Part shown: positions 54,101 through 62,832 of the stretch, piece after piece
How positions within the stretch are numbered: the stretch's first letter is position 1
Layout of the letters: each line of letters starts with the position of its first letter
Assembly (NCBI GenBank): GCA_905479115.1
Contig: CAJQLF010000036.1
Coordinates: 59,044-123,043 of the forward strand
Direction of reading: 5' to 3'
DNA from: an uncultured Flavobacteriales bacterium
GTDB taxonomy: Bacteria > Bacteroidota > Bacteroidia > Flavobacteriales_D > Sanyastnellaceae
DNA: 64,000 bases
Notes under the pieces: model-generated
What the model was told of the DNA's origin: nothing
The model's input: only the letters and a program-made list of their open reading frames with translations
The model's database searches: none
Made by a program: the position numbers and the translations under genes

Positions 54101-54413
54101 TTCGTTGAGCCGTCAACCCTGTGAGTCAGAATTGCTGCAAACGCTGCAGGCCGTGGGGTTCGTTGACATCGGATCGGCTTGGATTGGCAAGCATCCGTAC
54201 GACAATGCCAACACGTTCAATCAAATCACAGTCAATCAGAATCCCATTACCGTTAGCATTGACAACAACCGCGAACCTATTATTTGGGGTACCGGCTTCG
54301 GATTGCGGGCCAAAGTATTTGGGTATTGGGTGCGAACTGATTGGTCATGGGGGGTCGATGATGGGCGCTGGCAAGACCGCATTTTTAACCTATCCCTTCA
54401 CCTGGACTTTTAA
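51186..54413 (+). CDS. Large exported protein: peptidase-like domain, beta-propeller and BamA-type outer-membrane barrel
   Basis: 1075 residues from the ATG at 51186, which starts a clean signal peptide ending ALG before Gln26; the frame is open 80 codons further upstream but that part is antisense to the hydrolase gene. A peptidase-like region has PGWFTEGLHSYIANPW (about 177-194) where gluzincins have an active-site helix, but no HExxH. TolB/WD40-like repeats follow (about 314-560). The last third (about 705-1075) has strands and a closing region (LRGFNTNAR, GFVDIGSAW) like the bacterial surface antigen barrel. Related proteins occur in Bacteroidetes, but the function is not known to me. Confidence 0.65.
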   Translation: MSKQSYPKGIITSAVFAVFSLSALGQFYDGSNMQFGKNRVQHRTFEWQYLPTAQAEVYYYQGGKSYAAQITAHLSSWIEDVENLYDRNLDGAVQVLVFNKQAEFRQSNIGSYNDPTDNIGGTATLVGSKIFVYPDGEWAHTEQRIKKSLSNLLLTQMLNGGNWQDALRSSTTGLTLPGWFTEGLHSYIANPWSAEVALHVQDAARCRNIIEAHRAEASQAAWVGHGVWKYIADVFGEAVIANTLYMVRVSNNLEKGLQYATGMNLSLLLEEASRYHLESAGNSEDMPPLTTRKDIRLSRKNTGDVSIKLPEDGEVRSFTVHPDGEHIAWAQDERGQLQIWFGNRNTGEFRRVGKHGHKIDRIQDQSLPAMAWHPNGNILTYALEEGSRNLIYSVDLTSFESVEKEVFRIDKILSMAYAPDGMTMIWSGVKDGQSDLYRYQVIGNNHTALWSDPYDDLDPVFSKDGQSIWFTSNRTNAKLNRSFVLGEPLRQIHDVFQLRWTEDIPELIHWTNTPDRDERFPQVQPAEHVAFLVEFSSGEQERWISWQDSAVAYIDTTIHYRFFTQERLAERLELPAASMQWIPETQTNGFVHQLNGHVFWIERPEDISNWKTVDSNDDTAIESSSVKLNWEWTPGPTEADFRNYQFGPWTPNSEPEPSEEPTTAEESNGASWTPFTLPKPRNYRLNYAIESLTGQLDNSFGSNFYQSYTGSIAIQPGLGGLSRISMTDLFEDRRFMAGFRITGSLENSHYLLAYSDQSTRWDRTWILERQGFIQNEDNGQSYIKNHIHLLRRQWKYALDEVRSLRIQGTYRLDRITPLSTDAFNLGKPIQFANQVGVQIAYVFDNTRQRLINIPEGTRYRAWFEYFANPIDRSTTFGTIGFDFRTYRTLWRDVIWANRVAADWSIGEQRLLHMVGGVDNTLSLTSNAASPIDPDINYAYQTRLSPLRGFNTNARNGSHMALINSEIRMPVWGSLSRQPCESELLQTLQAVGFVDIGSAWIGKHPYDNANTFNQITVNQNPITVSIDNNREPIIWGTGFGLRAKVFGYWVRTDWSWGVDDGRWQDRIFNLSLHLDF
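51195..51222 (-). promoter_or_regulatory. Promoter of the metallo-hydrolase gene
   Basis: On the minus strand TTG (51222-51220), a 17-bp spacer and a perfect -7 box TAGCTTTG (51202-51195). It lies within the signal-peptide codons of the divergent gene and gives a leader of about 30 nt. Confidence 0.6.
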
Positions 54414-54422
54414 TCTTATCAC

Positions 54423-54815
54423 ATGGACCTGACCACATGGATGTTGTTGTTGGCCATTGGGCTCATTGCCGGATTGGCTAGCGGATTTGTAGGCATCGGC
54501 GGTGGCATGATCATCGTCCCCGCCCTCGTTTTTGGACTGGGACTCAGCCAACATATGGCCCAAGGCACATCCCTCGCCATGATGATTCCCCCCATTGGCA
54601 TCTTAGCTGTGATGAGCTATTACAAGGCAGGGGCCGTGCAGGTCCAGTATGCCGCTATTTTGGCGGTGACCTTTGTGCTAGGGGCATGGCTTGGAAGCAA
54701 ATGGGCTTTAAAACTAAATCCCACTTTGGTCCGATTCGTATTCGGCGTGTTTATGGCACTGGCCGCTGGCCGGTTGATCATTAAATCTTGGTCGGAGCTC
54801 CAAGAAGGCGGCTAG
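54423..54815 (+). CDS. Half-size TSUP (TauE/SafE) family permease
   Basis: 130 residues with about four hydrophobic segments and the family motif GLASGFVGIGGGMIIVPAL near residue 20. TSUP exporters usually have two such halves; this one has a single half, so it probably acts as a dimer. The ORF starts ATG 9 bp after the large protein and ends cleanly, so it is not an obvious fragment. The substrate (sulfite, taurine or other organic anions in the family) is unknown. Confidence 0.82.
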   Translation: MDLTTWMLLLAIGLIAGLASGFVGIGGGMIIVPALVFGLGLSQHMAQGTSLAMMIPPIGILAVMSYYKAGAVQVQYAAILAVTFVLGAWLGSKWALKLNPTLVRFVFGVFMALAAGRLIIKSWSELQEGG

Positions 54816-54826
54816 CCGACGTTGGA

Positions 54827-57025
54827 TTAATTGGCGTATTCACTCAAAAATTTGATGCGTGCCAAACGCAGCTCTTCCTCCGTGTACGCATCGCTCCACT
54901 CAGCGATAAGATCGTCCATTCCATCGTCATTGGATTCCTTCAAGAAATCAAACAATTCTTCAAGGCTTTCTTCGTCCAGGCTCTGGTTAATGATGTAATC
55001 CAGGTTCACCTTCGTTCCTGCCGAAACGATGTTTTCAATTTCCACAAGGACGTCCTCCAATTTCAGATTCATATCCTTCGCAATGTCTGTCAAATGGATT
55101 TGACGGTCAATGCGCTGAATGATGTGCACTTTTGAGGAGGATCGGTTGCTGGTCGCACGAACCAATAAGTCTTGTGCGCGCTCAATGCCTTCCTGAGCCA
55201 CATATTCGGAAATCAAGGTCAAGAATGGCTCGCCGTATTTGCTCGCCTTGCCAGATCCTACTCCACTGATGCGAAGCAATTCATCCTCGTCCATGGGATA
55301 GTGAATCGCCATTTCATCCAAGCTTACGTCTTGAAAAATCACATACGGTGGAAGTGACTCCTTGTCCGCAACTTCTTTGCGCAAATTGTGCAACAAGTCC
55401 CGTAGTTTCTCGTCTGTTGCGCCACCCTGACTCGAGCGTGTTTGGCTCATGCTATCAACGGCATCCACATCAGAGTAATCTCGCTCCGCAGCAACGCGGA
55501 CAGGCTTGGGATTCGAAAGAAATTCCATCCCGCGATCGGTAATTTTCAGCACGCCAAAGGTCTCAATCTCTTTTCGAAGAAGTCCCAATACGAGCATTTG
55601 TCGGATGATCCCATTCCAATGTCGCTGGTCGAACTCCTCACCTCTTCGCCAGAAAGAACTTGAGGTACCCTTGTAATCTTGGATCTCTCTGTTCTCTTCT
55701 CCACATAGAACTCCGGTAATAAACGGTGACCTGAACTGCTGCTGATGTTCGTGGATCGCACTCAAAACGAGGTGGACCTCCTCTTGGCCATCGCGAATGG
55801 GTGGCGGATTGGTCATGTTATCGCAGTTCATCGCCCCTGGACCATTCAATTCATCAAATTCCTCTCCGAAATAATGCAGTAAAAATTTTCGACGGCTCAT
55901 GGAAGTCTCAGCATAGGCCATAACCTCCTGGAGAAGCTGCGCGCCGATTTCTTGCTCCGCCAAAGGTTTTCCCTGAAGGAACTTCTCGAGCTTTTCGATG
56001 TCGCGGTGGCTGTAAAATGCAATGCATCGCCCTTCGCCACCATCACGGCCCGCTCTCCCGGTCTCTTGGTAATAGCTTTCCAACGACTTCGGCATGTCGT
56101 AATGAATGACGAACCGAACATCTGGTTTATCAATGCCCATCCCAAATGCAATAGTCGCGACGATGATATCGACATCCTGCATGAGAAATTGATCCTGGAT
56201 ACGGCTGCGTTGATGGGCGTCCATTCCAGCATGGTAACCTAGCGCCTTGATTCCATTGACCCGTAAAACCTCCGAAATTTGCTCGACCTTTTTGCGGCTC
56301 AGGCAATAAATAATGCCGCTCTTGCCGACATTTTGCTTGGCGTGTCGAACAATCTGTTTCAACGCGTCTTTCTTGGGCCTTATCTCGTAGAACAGGTTGT
56401 CTCGGTTGAAGGACGCCTTAAACAACCTGGCATCTTTCATGTCCAAGTTCTTCTGAATATCAGCCTGAACCTTGGGAGTCGCTGTTGCTGTTAAGGCGAT
56501 GATCGGAACGTTTGCAATTTGATGTGCAATTTTTCGAATGCGGCGATACTCGGGTCGGAAGTCATGGCCCCATTCCGAAATGCAATGCGCCTCATCAACC
56601 GCAAAAAAACTAATCCGCACACTTTTCAAAAAGTTGACGTTGTCTTCTTTCGTCAAACTCTCAGGCGCGACGTAGAGCAATTTGGTCAGGCCTGTGCTCA
56701 CATCCTCCCGGACTTGCACCGCTTCGGCTTTGGATAAACTTGAGTTCAAAAAATGAGCGATCGAATCCTCTTCGTGGTGACCTCGAATGGCGTCGACTTG
56801 ATTCTTCATTAAGGCAATCAAAGGGGATACCACAATGGCTGTTCCCTCAAGCATCAAAGCCGGTAATTGATAGCACATGGATTTCCCGCCCCCTGTGGGC
56901 ATGATGACGAATGCATCGTTGCCTTGGAGCACCGTCTCTATGACTTGCTCCTGTTCTCCTTTGAATTCGTTAAATCCAAAAAAGTGCTTGAGCGCCTTTG
57001 CAGGCGTTAATTCCGTAGTGTTCAT
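54827..57025 (-). CDS. recQ: ATP-dependent DNA helicase RecQ
   Basis: 732 residues from the ATG at 57025 (the codon before is a TTG). SF2 motifs: MPTGGGKSMCYQLP, DEAHCISEWGHDFRPEYRRI and QETGRAGRDGGEG. The RecQ C-terminal region is present, but the zinc-binding Cys set is mostly lost: SRRKFLLHYFGE has Ser in place of the first Cys, and GAMNCDNM keeps only one. An HRDC domain and a helical C-terminal extension with a helix-turn-helix-like segment follow. It acts in recombination repair. Confidence 0.93.
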   Translation of the reverse strand: MNTTELTPAKALKHFFGFNEFKGEQEQVIETVLQGNDAFVIMPTGGGKSMCYQLPALMLEGTAIVVSPLIALMKNQVDAIRGHHEEDSIAHFLNSSLSKAEAVQVREDVSTGLTKLLYVAPESLTKEDNVNFLKSVRISFFAVDEAHCISEWGHDFRPEYRRIRKIAHQIANVPIIALTATATPKVQADIQKNLDMKDARLFKASFNRDNLFYEIRPKKDALKQIVRHAKQNVGKSGIIYCLSRKKVEQISEVLRVNGIKALGYHAGMDAHQRSRIQDQFLMQDVDIIVATIAFGMGIDKPDVRFVIHYDMPKSLESYYQETGRAGRDGGEGRCIAFYSHRDIEKLEKFLQGKPLAEQEIGAQLLQEVMAYAETSMSRRKFLLHYFGEEFDELNGPGAMNCDNMTNPPPIRDGQEEVHLVLSAIHEHQQQFRSPFITGVLCGEENREIQDYKGTSSSFWRRGEEFDQRHWNGIIRQMLVLGLLRKEIETFGVLKITDRGMEFLSNPKPVRVAAERDYSDVDAVDSMSQTRSSQGGATDEKLRDLLHNLRKEVADKESLPPYVIFQDVSLDEMAIHYPMDEDELLRISGVGSGKASKYGEPFLTLISEYVAQEGIERAQDLLVRATSNRSSSKVHIIQRIDRQIHLTDIAKDMNLKLEDVLVEIENIVSAGTKVNLDYIINQSLDEESLEELFDFLKESNDDGMDDLIAEWSDAYTEEELRLARIKFLSEYAN

Positions 57026-57067
57026 CAATCAGACTCTTGGTGCCGGGCGAACCCGGGCGAAAGGCTT

Positions 57068-57075
57068 TAGCTTTG
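57068..57075 (+). promoter_or_regulatory. Possible -7 box of kdsD
   Basis: TAGCTTTG is a perfect -7 match, but no TTG sits at the right distance upstream, and the leader to kdsD would be about 75 nt. It faces the recQ promoter 8 bp away. Confidence 0.3.
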
Positions 57076-57082
57076 CGCATAT

Positions 57083-57113
57083 TAAAGATAAGGCATTTCG
57101 ATGAAACTTTCAA
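57083..57113 (-). promoter_or_regulatory. Promoter of recQ
   Basis: On the minus strand TTG (57113-57111), a 20-bp spacer and TATCTTTA (57090-57083), one mismatch from the -7 consensus. The leader to the recQ ATG would be about 53 nt. Confidence 0.5.
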
Positions 57114-57153
57114 CGTCGATTGTCTGCCGCTTTTAAACTCCAGCCCGTCACAC

Positions 57154-58104
57154 ATGAATTGGATTCAACGCGCTCAATTAACCCTTCAACTCGAAAGCCA
57201 AGCCATCGAGGGTATTATGGCTTTACTGGACGCATCCTTCGAATCCATTGGAGAGTTAATTCTCAACCTCAAAGGCCGTGTGATCATCACGGGCATTGGT
57301 AAAAGCGCCATTATCGCCCAAAAAATAGTAGCTACTTTTAATTCAACCGGCACGCCAGCTGTATTTATGCATGCCGCGGATGCCATTCACGGTGACCTGG
57401 GCTTGGTGCAAAAGCAGGATGTTGTGCTTTGCATTTCGAAAAGCGGGAATTCGCCGGAGATCAAGGCGCTTACGCCCTTGATTAAGAGCTTGGGAATCCC
57501 TTTAATAGGTATGGTCGGCAACCGGAATTCTCATTTAGCGCAACAGTCCGATTGGATTCTGGACACAACCGTTGCAAAAGAGGCTTGCCCGCTCGACCTA
57601 GCACCAACCTCAAGCACTGCAGCGCAGATGGCTTTGGGAGATGCGCTGGCCACCTGCTTGATGGAAGCTCGTGGATTTCAAGCCAAAGATTTTGCCCAAG
57701 TGCATCCAGGTGGAGCTCTAGGAAGGCGTTTGTACACACGATTAGCCGATTTGGTCGACCAGGATCGAGCGCCTCAGGTCGAAATTTCAGCAACACTTGA
57801 AGAAATCGTTCTTCAAATGAGCGCAGGACGGTGCGGTGCGACAGCTGTGCTGGATGGAGATAAAGTCGTCGGAATCATCACCGATGGAGATTTGAGACGG
57901 CACCTCGAACGCTCTCGTTCCCAAACTGTTACGGCCTCAGATTTGATGAACGCAAGCCCCAAGCTGATGCATTCCTCCGATTTGGCTGTGAAAGCGTTTC
58001 AAATCCTCGAACAAAATGCCATATCGCAGGTCATCATAACGGAAGACGAACAATACGTCGGAATGGTGCATTTGCATGACATCCTGCGCGAAGGAATCTT
58101 TTGA
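57154..58104 (+). CDS. kdsD: D-arabinose 5-phosphate isomerase (KdsD/KpsF family)
   Basis: 316 residues from the ATG at 57154. The SIS domain has GIGKSAIIAQKI, HAADAIHGDLG and CISKSGNSPEI. Two CBS domains follow from about 205 (for example GIITDGDLRRHLE). The enzyme converts ribulose 5-phosphate to arabinose 5-phosphate, the precursor of Kdo in LPS. This fits the LPS transport genes in the window. It precedes tatC by 19 bp. Confidence 0.93.
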   Translation: MNWIQRAQLTLQLESQAIEGIMALLDASFESIGELILNLKGRVIITGIGKSAIIAQKIVATFNSTGTPAVFMHAADAIHGDLGLVQKQDVVLCISKSGNSPEIKALTPLIKSLGIPLIGMVGNRNSHLAQQSDWILDTTVAKEACPLDLAPTSSTAAQMALGDALATCLMEARGFQAKDFAQVHPGGALGRRLYTRLADLVDQDRAPQVEISATLEEIVLQMSAGRCGATAVLDGDKVVGIITDGDLRRHLERSRSQTVTASDLMNASPKLMHSSDLAVKAFQILEQNAISQVIITEDEQYVGMVHLHDILREGIF

Positions 58105-58123
58105 AGAACTAATATTGTGCCCC

Positions 58124-58951
58124 ATGGCATTAGACCAACCGGAAAATCAGACCTCCCGCGATGTTGAGATGGGGTTTCTCGATCACCTCGAGGAACTGAG
58201 AAAGCGCCTTTTCTACGGAGCCTTTTTCATCCTGTCCAGTGGAATCGGCATGTTTCTGGCCAAAGATTGGTTGTTCGATGTGGTCCTTTTTGGTCCGCGA
58301 AACTTGAATTTCATCTCGTTTCGAGCGTGGTGCAAATTGTCAGAATGGGTGGGGGCTGGTGAAGCGCTATGCGTCAAGAGCATCAATTACGAGCTCATTA
58401 ACACCACCATGCTTGGGAATTTTACCACGCACATCCTTGTTTCATTCATCGCTGGATTCATCGTGGCCTTTCCCCTGATTTTTTGGCAAAGTTGGCTCTT
58501 CATACGACCCGCGTTGAAGGAAGCGGAGCGCGCTTCTGCACGAGGAATTGGAGTGGGTTCTTCCTTGCTATTCTTCATCGGCGTGGCATTTGGATACTAC
58601 ATTATCGCTCCGCTATCTCTCCAATTCCTAGGAAATTATGAGCTCGGAGACGTCCAGTCCCGTATTTCAGTGATGTCCTACATGAAGACTGTCGCCTCTA
58701 TTACCCTGGCGGCGGGGCTGATATTTCAACTGCCCGTCATCGTGTACTTCCTCAGCAAAGCTGGGCTCATTACGCCTGAAATCCTCAAAAAATATCGGCG
58801 CCATTCCTTGGTGGGCATCTTGATTGTTTCTGCCTTAATCACTCCTCCCGATGTCACCAGCCAGGTGATGGTATCCCTTCCGGTATTGGTCCTTTACGAA
58901 CTAAGCGTAGCGATTTCCCGACGCGTCCAACGCACCAGATCTGATGCCTAA
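58124..58951 (+). CDS. tatC: Sec-independent protein translocase TatC
   Basis: 275 residues from the ATG at 58124; upstream in-frame starts overlap kdsD. The cytoplasmic start has the conserved GFLDHLEELRKRLFY segment that binds twin-arginine signals, and six hydrophobic segments follow. A larger first periplasmic loop (residues about 60-105) with two Cys is present, compared with Escherichia coli TatC. It recognises folded Tat substrates. tatA/B are not in the window. The end overlaps the DUF5686 gene by 8 bp. Confidence 0.94.
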   Translation: MALDQPENQTSRDVEMGFLDHLEELRKRLFYGAFFILSSGIGMFLAKDWLFDVVLFGPRNLNFISFRAWCKLSEWVGAGEALCVKSINYELINTTMLGNFTTHILVSFIAGFIVAFPLIFWQSWLFIRPALKEAERASARGIGVGSSLLFFIGVAFGYYIIAPLSLQFLGNYELGDVQSRISVMSYMKTVASITLAAGLIFQLPVIVYFLSKAGLITPEILKKYRRHSLVGILIVSALITPPDVTSQVMVSLPVLVLYELSVAISRRVQRTRSDA

Positions 58952-61424
58952 CTGCCTCTTTGTGTTTCGCTGCCTCTTGAGTCTGGGCATGGCGCTGGTG
59001 CTTCACATAGGTTGGGCGCAAACCACTGAGGTAAGCGGACGGGTATTCGACGTACAGTCTGGAAAGCCCCTGCCCTATGTCAATATCGTTTTTGGGGCGT
59101 CTACCACCGGCACCATCACAGATGAAAACGGAGCTTATTCTTTGTCCATCGAGGGAAGACCCGGCAGGTTAAATATTGCCTTTTTGGGGTACGTCAGCCA
59201 ATCTTTAGAGGTCATTCGGGGCATAAAGCAGCGAATGGATGTGAGCATGGAACCCCGCGCATTCGATTTAAACGCGGCAGAAGTACGACCTGATCGGAAT
59301 GCCAAAAACCCCGCCAAACCGTTCATGCAAAGGGTTCTTGAAGCCAAGAATCGAAACAACCCGGCAACCATTTCTTCTGCGAGCCACCGGGCACACACAC
59401 GGATTGAAGTCGCAGTGAATGACATCGGAGAAAACCAAATTAATGCCAAGTATTGGGGGCCGTTTCGATTTATTTTCGACTACCTCGACAGCACCCAAGT
59501 TCGGAACGCCCTGCCTATTCTGTTCGGTGAATATGTGGCCGATGAGCGCTGGCAAACCAAGCCCCGTCAAAAGCAAACCTCCATCATCGCCAGCCAACTA
59601 AGTGGCGATTTTGGTTCTGGCGGCGATCGAGCTACTCCTGAATTGAATAGTCGGTTTCCAGAAATCAACCTCTACGAGAATCAAATTTTGATGTTGGACC
59701 GGGCGTTTACTTCACCATTGCATGACCGCGCCTCGGCTCACTACAGGTTTTACATACTCGACACATTGGATTGGAGAGGACGTGCGACAATGCACTTGGC
59801 TTTTCTGCCCAAAAGAAAAGGGGAGATGACATTTGAGGGGGAAATCTGGCTGGACACACTCAGCCTAGCAATCGCCCACATTGATGCCCAGCTCAGCCCT
59901 TCTGCCAACGTCAACTTCGTTCGATCCATGCATTGGACGCAATCCTATGCGCCAATCGAAGGGGAGAACGGGACTGAACGTTGGATGCTTGATGCAGAAA
60001 CGATGCTCTTCGACGTCAGCATTGCAGACCGTTCGTTTGGAGCTTATCTGCAACGGAAAAGTACGATAGAGCAGCAGCATTGGTCTGATTTGAAGGAGAA
60101 GGACCTCATGGAAAGTGGACGTGATTTGCAATACGACTCCCTCGCACTTCAACGGTCAGAGGACGACTGGCAAACCCTAAGACTCGCTCCGCTCATCGCG
60201 CGCGAATCGGCTGTTTTCGAAATGACGGACTCCGTTCTGGCCATGCCACAATGGCGTATGATCAAAGGTGCGGGGTATTTTTTTGGAACAGGTTATGCAT
60301 CTTCTGGGCCTCTGGAATTGGGGGCGTGGTGGTCCGCCTACACCCAAAACCCAACTGAAGGCAATCGATTCCGTTTGGACCTCCGCACGTCCAATGCGTT
60401 CAGCACGCGCATCATGCCACGCGTCTTTGCCGCATACGGAACATATGATCAGCAATGGAAGGGTGGCTTCAGCACGCAATGCATTTTGAGAAACAGCCCC
60501 CGAACGGAAGTAAACGTGGAAGTCAAGCGTGATTTGGAGCAATTTGGCATGGCCGGAATCCTCGACCAGGGAGAGGCATTCACCTCCGCCCTTCGCACGG
60601 ACTCAACCAATTTGCTTTCTGAAGTTATTCGCGCTGAGGCCTCTATTCTTCACGAATTCGGCGCTGGATTTTCTGGCTACCTCGAATGGCGGCATCGCCA
60701 AGTGGTCACACGCGGCAATTGGGCCTTCGTTGATCCGGCCAATGGATTGACCCTCGAAAGGTTGATTACATCGGAGGCGACGGGTGTTCTTCGATACGCA
60801 AGGGGAGAACGGTTTGTAGGGGGAGAATTCGACCGATACAGTCTCGGAACAGAGTGGCCTGAACTGACGGGAACTGTTACGTGGGGCATGCCTCGCGTAT
60901 TGGGCTCTCAATACCAATACGTTCGGTGCACCGTAGAAGGTGAGGATGAAATACGCCTCGGATGGTGGGGACGATTGGAGTGGATTGCACAAGCTGGAAA
61001 ATACTTCGGCAGCGCCCCTTTTCCCTTAATGGAGGTCGTTCCAACGAGCGGCACGATATTGATGTCTCCAGAGGCATTCAATCTGTTGCGCATCTTCGAG
61101 AATGTGACGGACGAGTGGGCCAAAGTCATGCTGGAATGGCACGGAGAAGGAGTCGTTCTGAATCACCTGCCACTCCTCCGACGACTCGAATGGCGCGAAG
61201 TGATCTCCGCTAGAGGCATAAGAGGTCGATGGAACATGCGGCATGAGTCGTTGCTAGCGTTGCCCGAAGAGACGCAAGGCCTCAATGGAAATTACCTAGA
61301 ATGCGGCGTCGGAATCGAAAATATCTTCAAGGTTTTTCGCGTTGATGGGGTGTGGCGAACCGACCGAACCTTGAGCGATCCCACCAGTTGGGGAATCCGA
61401 TTAGGTGTCGAGGTCAATATTTGA
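58944..61424 (+). CDS. DUF5686 outer-membrane protein with carboxypeptidase-regulatory-like N-terminus
   Basis: 826 residues. Signal peptide ends GWA before Gln26. A CarboxypepD_reg-like beta-sandwich (about 27-110: [20 protein letters not shown]) precedes the DUF5686 region with many strands and a C-terminal outer-membrane barrel ending [11 protein letters not shown]. Such proteins are common Bacteroidetes outer-membrane proteins that look like TonB-dependent receptors without the plug/receptor parts. Function unknown. It lies between tatC and lptB on the same strand. Confidence 0.82.
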   Translation: MPNCLFVFRCLLSLGMALVLHIGWAQTTEVSGRVFDVQSGKPLPYVNIVFGASTTGTITDENGAYSLSIEGRPGRLNIAFLGYVSQSLEVIRGIKQRMDVSMEPRAFDLNAAEVRPDRNAKNPAKPFMQRVLEAKNRNNPATISSASHRAHTRIEVAVNDIGENQINAKYWGPFRFIFDYLDSTQVRNALPILFGEYVADERWQTKPRQKQTSIIASQLSGDFGSGGDRATPELNSRFPEINLYENQILMLDRAFTSPLHDRASAHYRFYILDTLDWRGRATMHLAFLPKRKGEMTFEGEIWLDTLSLAIAHIDAQLSPSANVNFVRSMHWTQSYAPIEGENGTERWMLDAETMLFDVSIADRSFGAYLQRKSTIEQQHWSDLKEKDLMESGRDLQYDSLALQRSEDDWQTLRLAPLIARESAVFEMTDSVLAMPQWRMIKGAGYFFGTGYASSGPLELGAWWSAYTQNPTEGNRFRLDLRTSNAFSTRIMPRVFAAYGTYDQQWKGGFSTQCILRNSPRTEVNVEVKRDLEQFGMAGILDQGEAFTSALRTDSTNLLSEVIRAEASILHEFGAGFSGYLEWRHRQVVTRGNWAFVDPANGLTLERLITSEATGVLRYARGERFVGGEFDRYSLGTEWPELTGTVTWGMPRVLGSQYQYVRCTVEGEDEIRLGWWGRLEWIAQAGKYFGSAPFPLMEVVPTSGTILMSPEAFNLLRIFENVTDEWAKVMLEWHGEGVVLNHLPLLRRLEWREVISARGIRGRWNMRHESLLALPEETQGLNGNYLECGVGIENIFKVFRVDGVWRTDRTLSDPTSWGIRLGVEVNI

Positions 61425-61437
61425 TGCATTCCACCGT

Positions 61438-61445
61438 TATTTTTG
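61438..61445 (+). promoter_or_regulatory. TAnnTTTG box 4 nt before lptB start
   Basis: TATTTTTG is a perfect -7 match and ends 4 nt before the lptB ATG. A TTTG lies 14 bp upstream, closer than the usual 17-23 bp spacing. Confidence 0.4.
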
Positions 61446-61449
61446 CCCC

Positions 61450-62217
61450 ATGAACACCGCCCCAACCAAAGTATTACGTGCTGAAGGATTGGTCAAAACC
61501 TATGGTCAACGTCGGGTGGTAGATGGTGTCTCGCTCGAAGTTCGACAAGGCGAGGTGGTGGGATTGTTGGGTCCCAACGGAGCGGGCAAAACAACGAGCT
61601 TTTATGCCGTCGTGGGGCTCGTCCGAGCCGACGAAGGGCATGTTTATATGAATGACCAGGAATTAACTTCCATGCCCATGTACCAGCGCGGGCGGTTGGG
61701 CATCGGATACCTTCCCCAAGAGGCATCTATTTTTCGGAAGCTATCCGTCGAGGATAACATCTGGGCAATCCTCGAACTTCAAAATTTGACCAAATCGGAA
61801 CAGCGGCAGCGCTTGGAAAGCTTAATTGACGAATTTGGCTTAGAGAAGGTGCGGAAATCTTCAGGCGATGTGCTGAGTGGTGGAGAAAGAAGGCGAACAG
61901 AAATCGCACGGGCACTTGCGACAGATCCGCAATTCATCCTGCTGGATGAGCCGTTTGCGGGCGTTGACCCTATCGCGGTGGAAGACATCCAACGCATTGT
62001 GGAGCAATTGCGGTCCAAAAACATTGGCATCCTTATCACCGACCACAACGTGCAAGAAACCCTGCACATCACCGACCGCGCTTATCTCCTGTTCGAAGGA
62101 AGAATCCTCAAGCATGGAACGGCCGAAGAACTCGCCTCTGACGAACAAGTCCGTCGAGTTTATTTGGGCCAAAATTTTGCGCTGCGCACCAAATCAACCC
62201 CGAGCGAGCGAACCTAA
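61450..62217 (+). CDS. lptB: LPS transport ATPase LptB
   Basis: 255 residues from the ATG at 61450; the frame is open to 61405 but that overlaps the DUF5686 gene. ABC ATPase motifs: Walker [13 protein letters not shown], signature [15 protein letters not shown], Walker [14 protein letters not shown], and the switch His in [10 protein letters not shown]. These match LptB rather than other ABC ATPases. It powers LPS extraction from the inner membrane with LptFG, not encoded here. LptC and the OstA-like protein are at other loci in the window. Confidence 0.94.
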   Translation: MNTAPTKVLRAEGLVKTYGQRRVVDGVSLEVRQGEVVGLLGPNGAGKTTSFYAVVGLVRADEGHVYMNDQELTSMPMYQRGRLGIGYLPQEASIFRKLSVEDNIWAILELQNLTKSEQRQRLESLIDEFGLEKVRKSSGDVLSGGERRRTEIARALATDPQFILLDEPFAGVDPIAVEDIQRIVEQLRSKNIGILITDHNVQETLHITDRAYLLFEGRILKHGTAEELASDEQVRRVYLGQNFALRTKSTPSERT

Positions 62218-62233
62218 AACCTCCTTTCTTCGT

Positions 62234-62830
62234 CTATTCGGAACGCTGTTGACCGAGGATACGGGCAACGTATTTTCCGATGATGTCGAATTCCAAATTA
62301 ACCCGGTCTCCGGCCTCGAGTTGATGCAGGTTGGTGTGGTTCCAGGTATACGGAATGATCGCGACGGAAAACCCTTCTGAACTTGATTCGACCACCGTCA
62401 GGCTTATCCCATTCAGTGTGATGGAACCTTTGGGGACTGTCACGTATTCCGGATTCGGCGCATGCTTAAAATGCAATTCCCAGCTGCCTTTTTGGTCGAT
62501 CGTTTTGACCAATACCGCCGTCGTATCGACATGCCCTTGAACTAAGTGTCCGTCAAGCCTACCCCCCAGTTGCGTGCACCGCTCCAAGTTCACCATCGTC
62601 CCATTTGACCAATCGCCCAAGTTTGTTCGTTCCATGGTCTCATGGATTGCGGTCACCACATATGCGTCCGCAGTTGCTTCAACCACCGTCAAGCAAACGC
62701 CATTGTGAGCCACGCTCTGATCGACTTGAAGTTCACTGGAAAAGTTAGCTTCAATCGTAAAGTGAACATTGGTCCCCTCCTCAGAAATGGCTACCACACG
62801 GCCGACATTTTCGATGATTCCTGTAAACAT
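62234..62830 (-). CDS. ribE: Riboflavin synthase alpha chain
   Basis: 198 residues with two tandem lumazine-binding domains. The start MFTGIIENVGRV is highly typical. Paired motifs are VAHNGVCLTVVEA in the first and ITLNGISLTVVES in the second, and VNLEFDIIGKYVAR closes the protein. It dismutates two 6,7-dimethyl-8-ribityllumazine molecules to riboflavin. It begins 2 bp after the stop of the upstream cargo-protein gene and is convergent with lptB. Confidence 0.96.
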   Translation of the reverse strand: MFTGIIENVGRVVAISEEGTNVHFTIEANFSSELQVDQSVAHNGVCLTVVEATADAYVVTAIHETMERTNLGDWSNGTMVNLERCTQLGGRLDGHLVQGHVDTTAVLVKTIDQKGSWELHFKHAPNPEYVTVPKGSITLNGISLTVVESSSEGFSVAIIPYTWNHTNLHQLEAGDRVNLEFDIIGKYVARILGQQRSE

Positions 62831-62832
62831 AG

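Noticed and set aside
54423..54815. TSUP gene as a truncated pseudogene
   Set aside because: It has a proper start, a complete motif, a clean stop and about four membrane segments, so a half-size functional protein is more likely.
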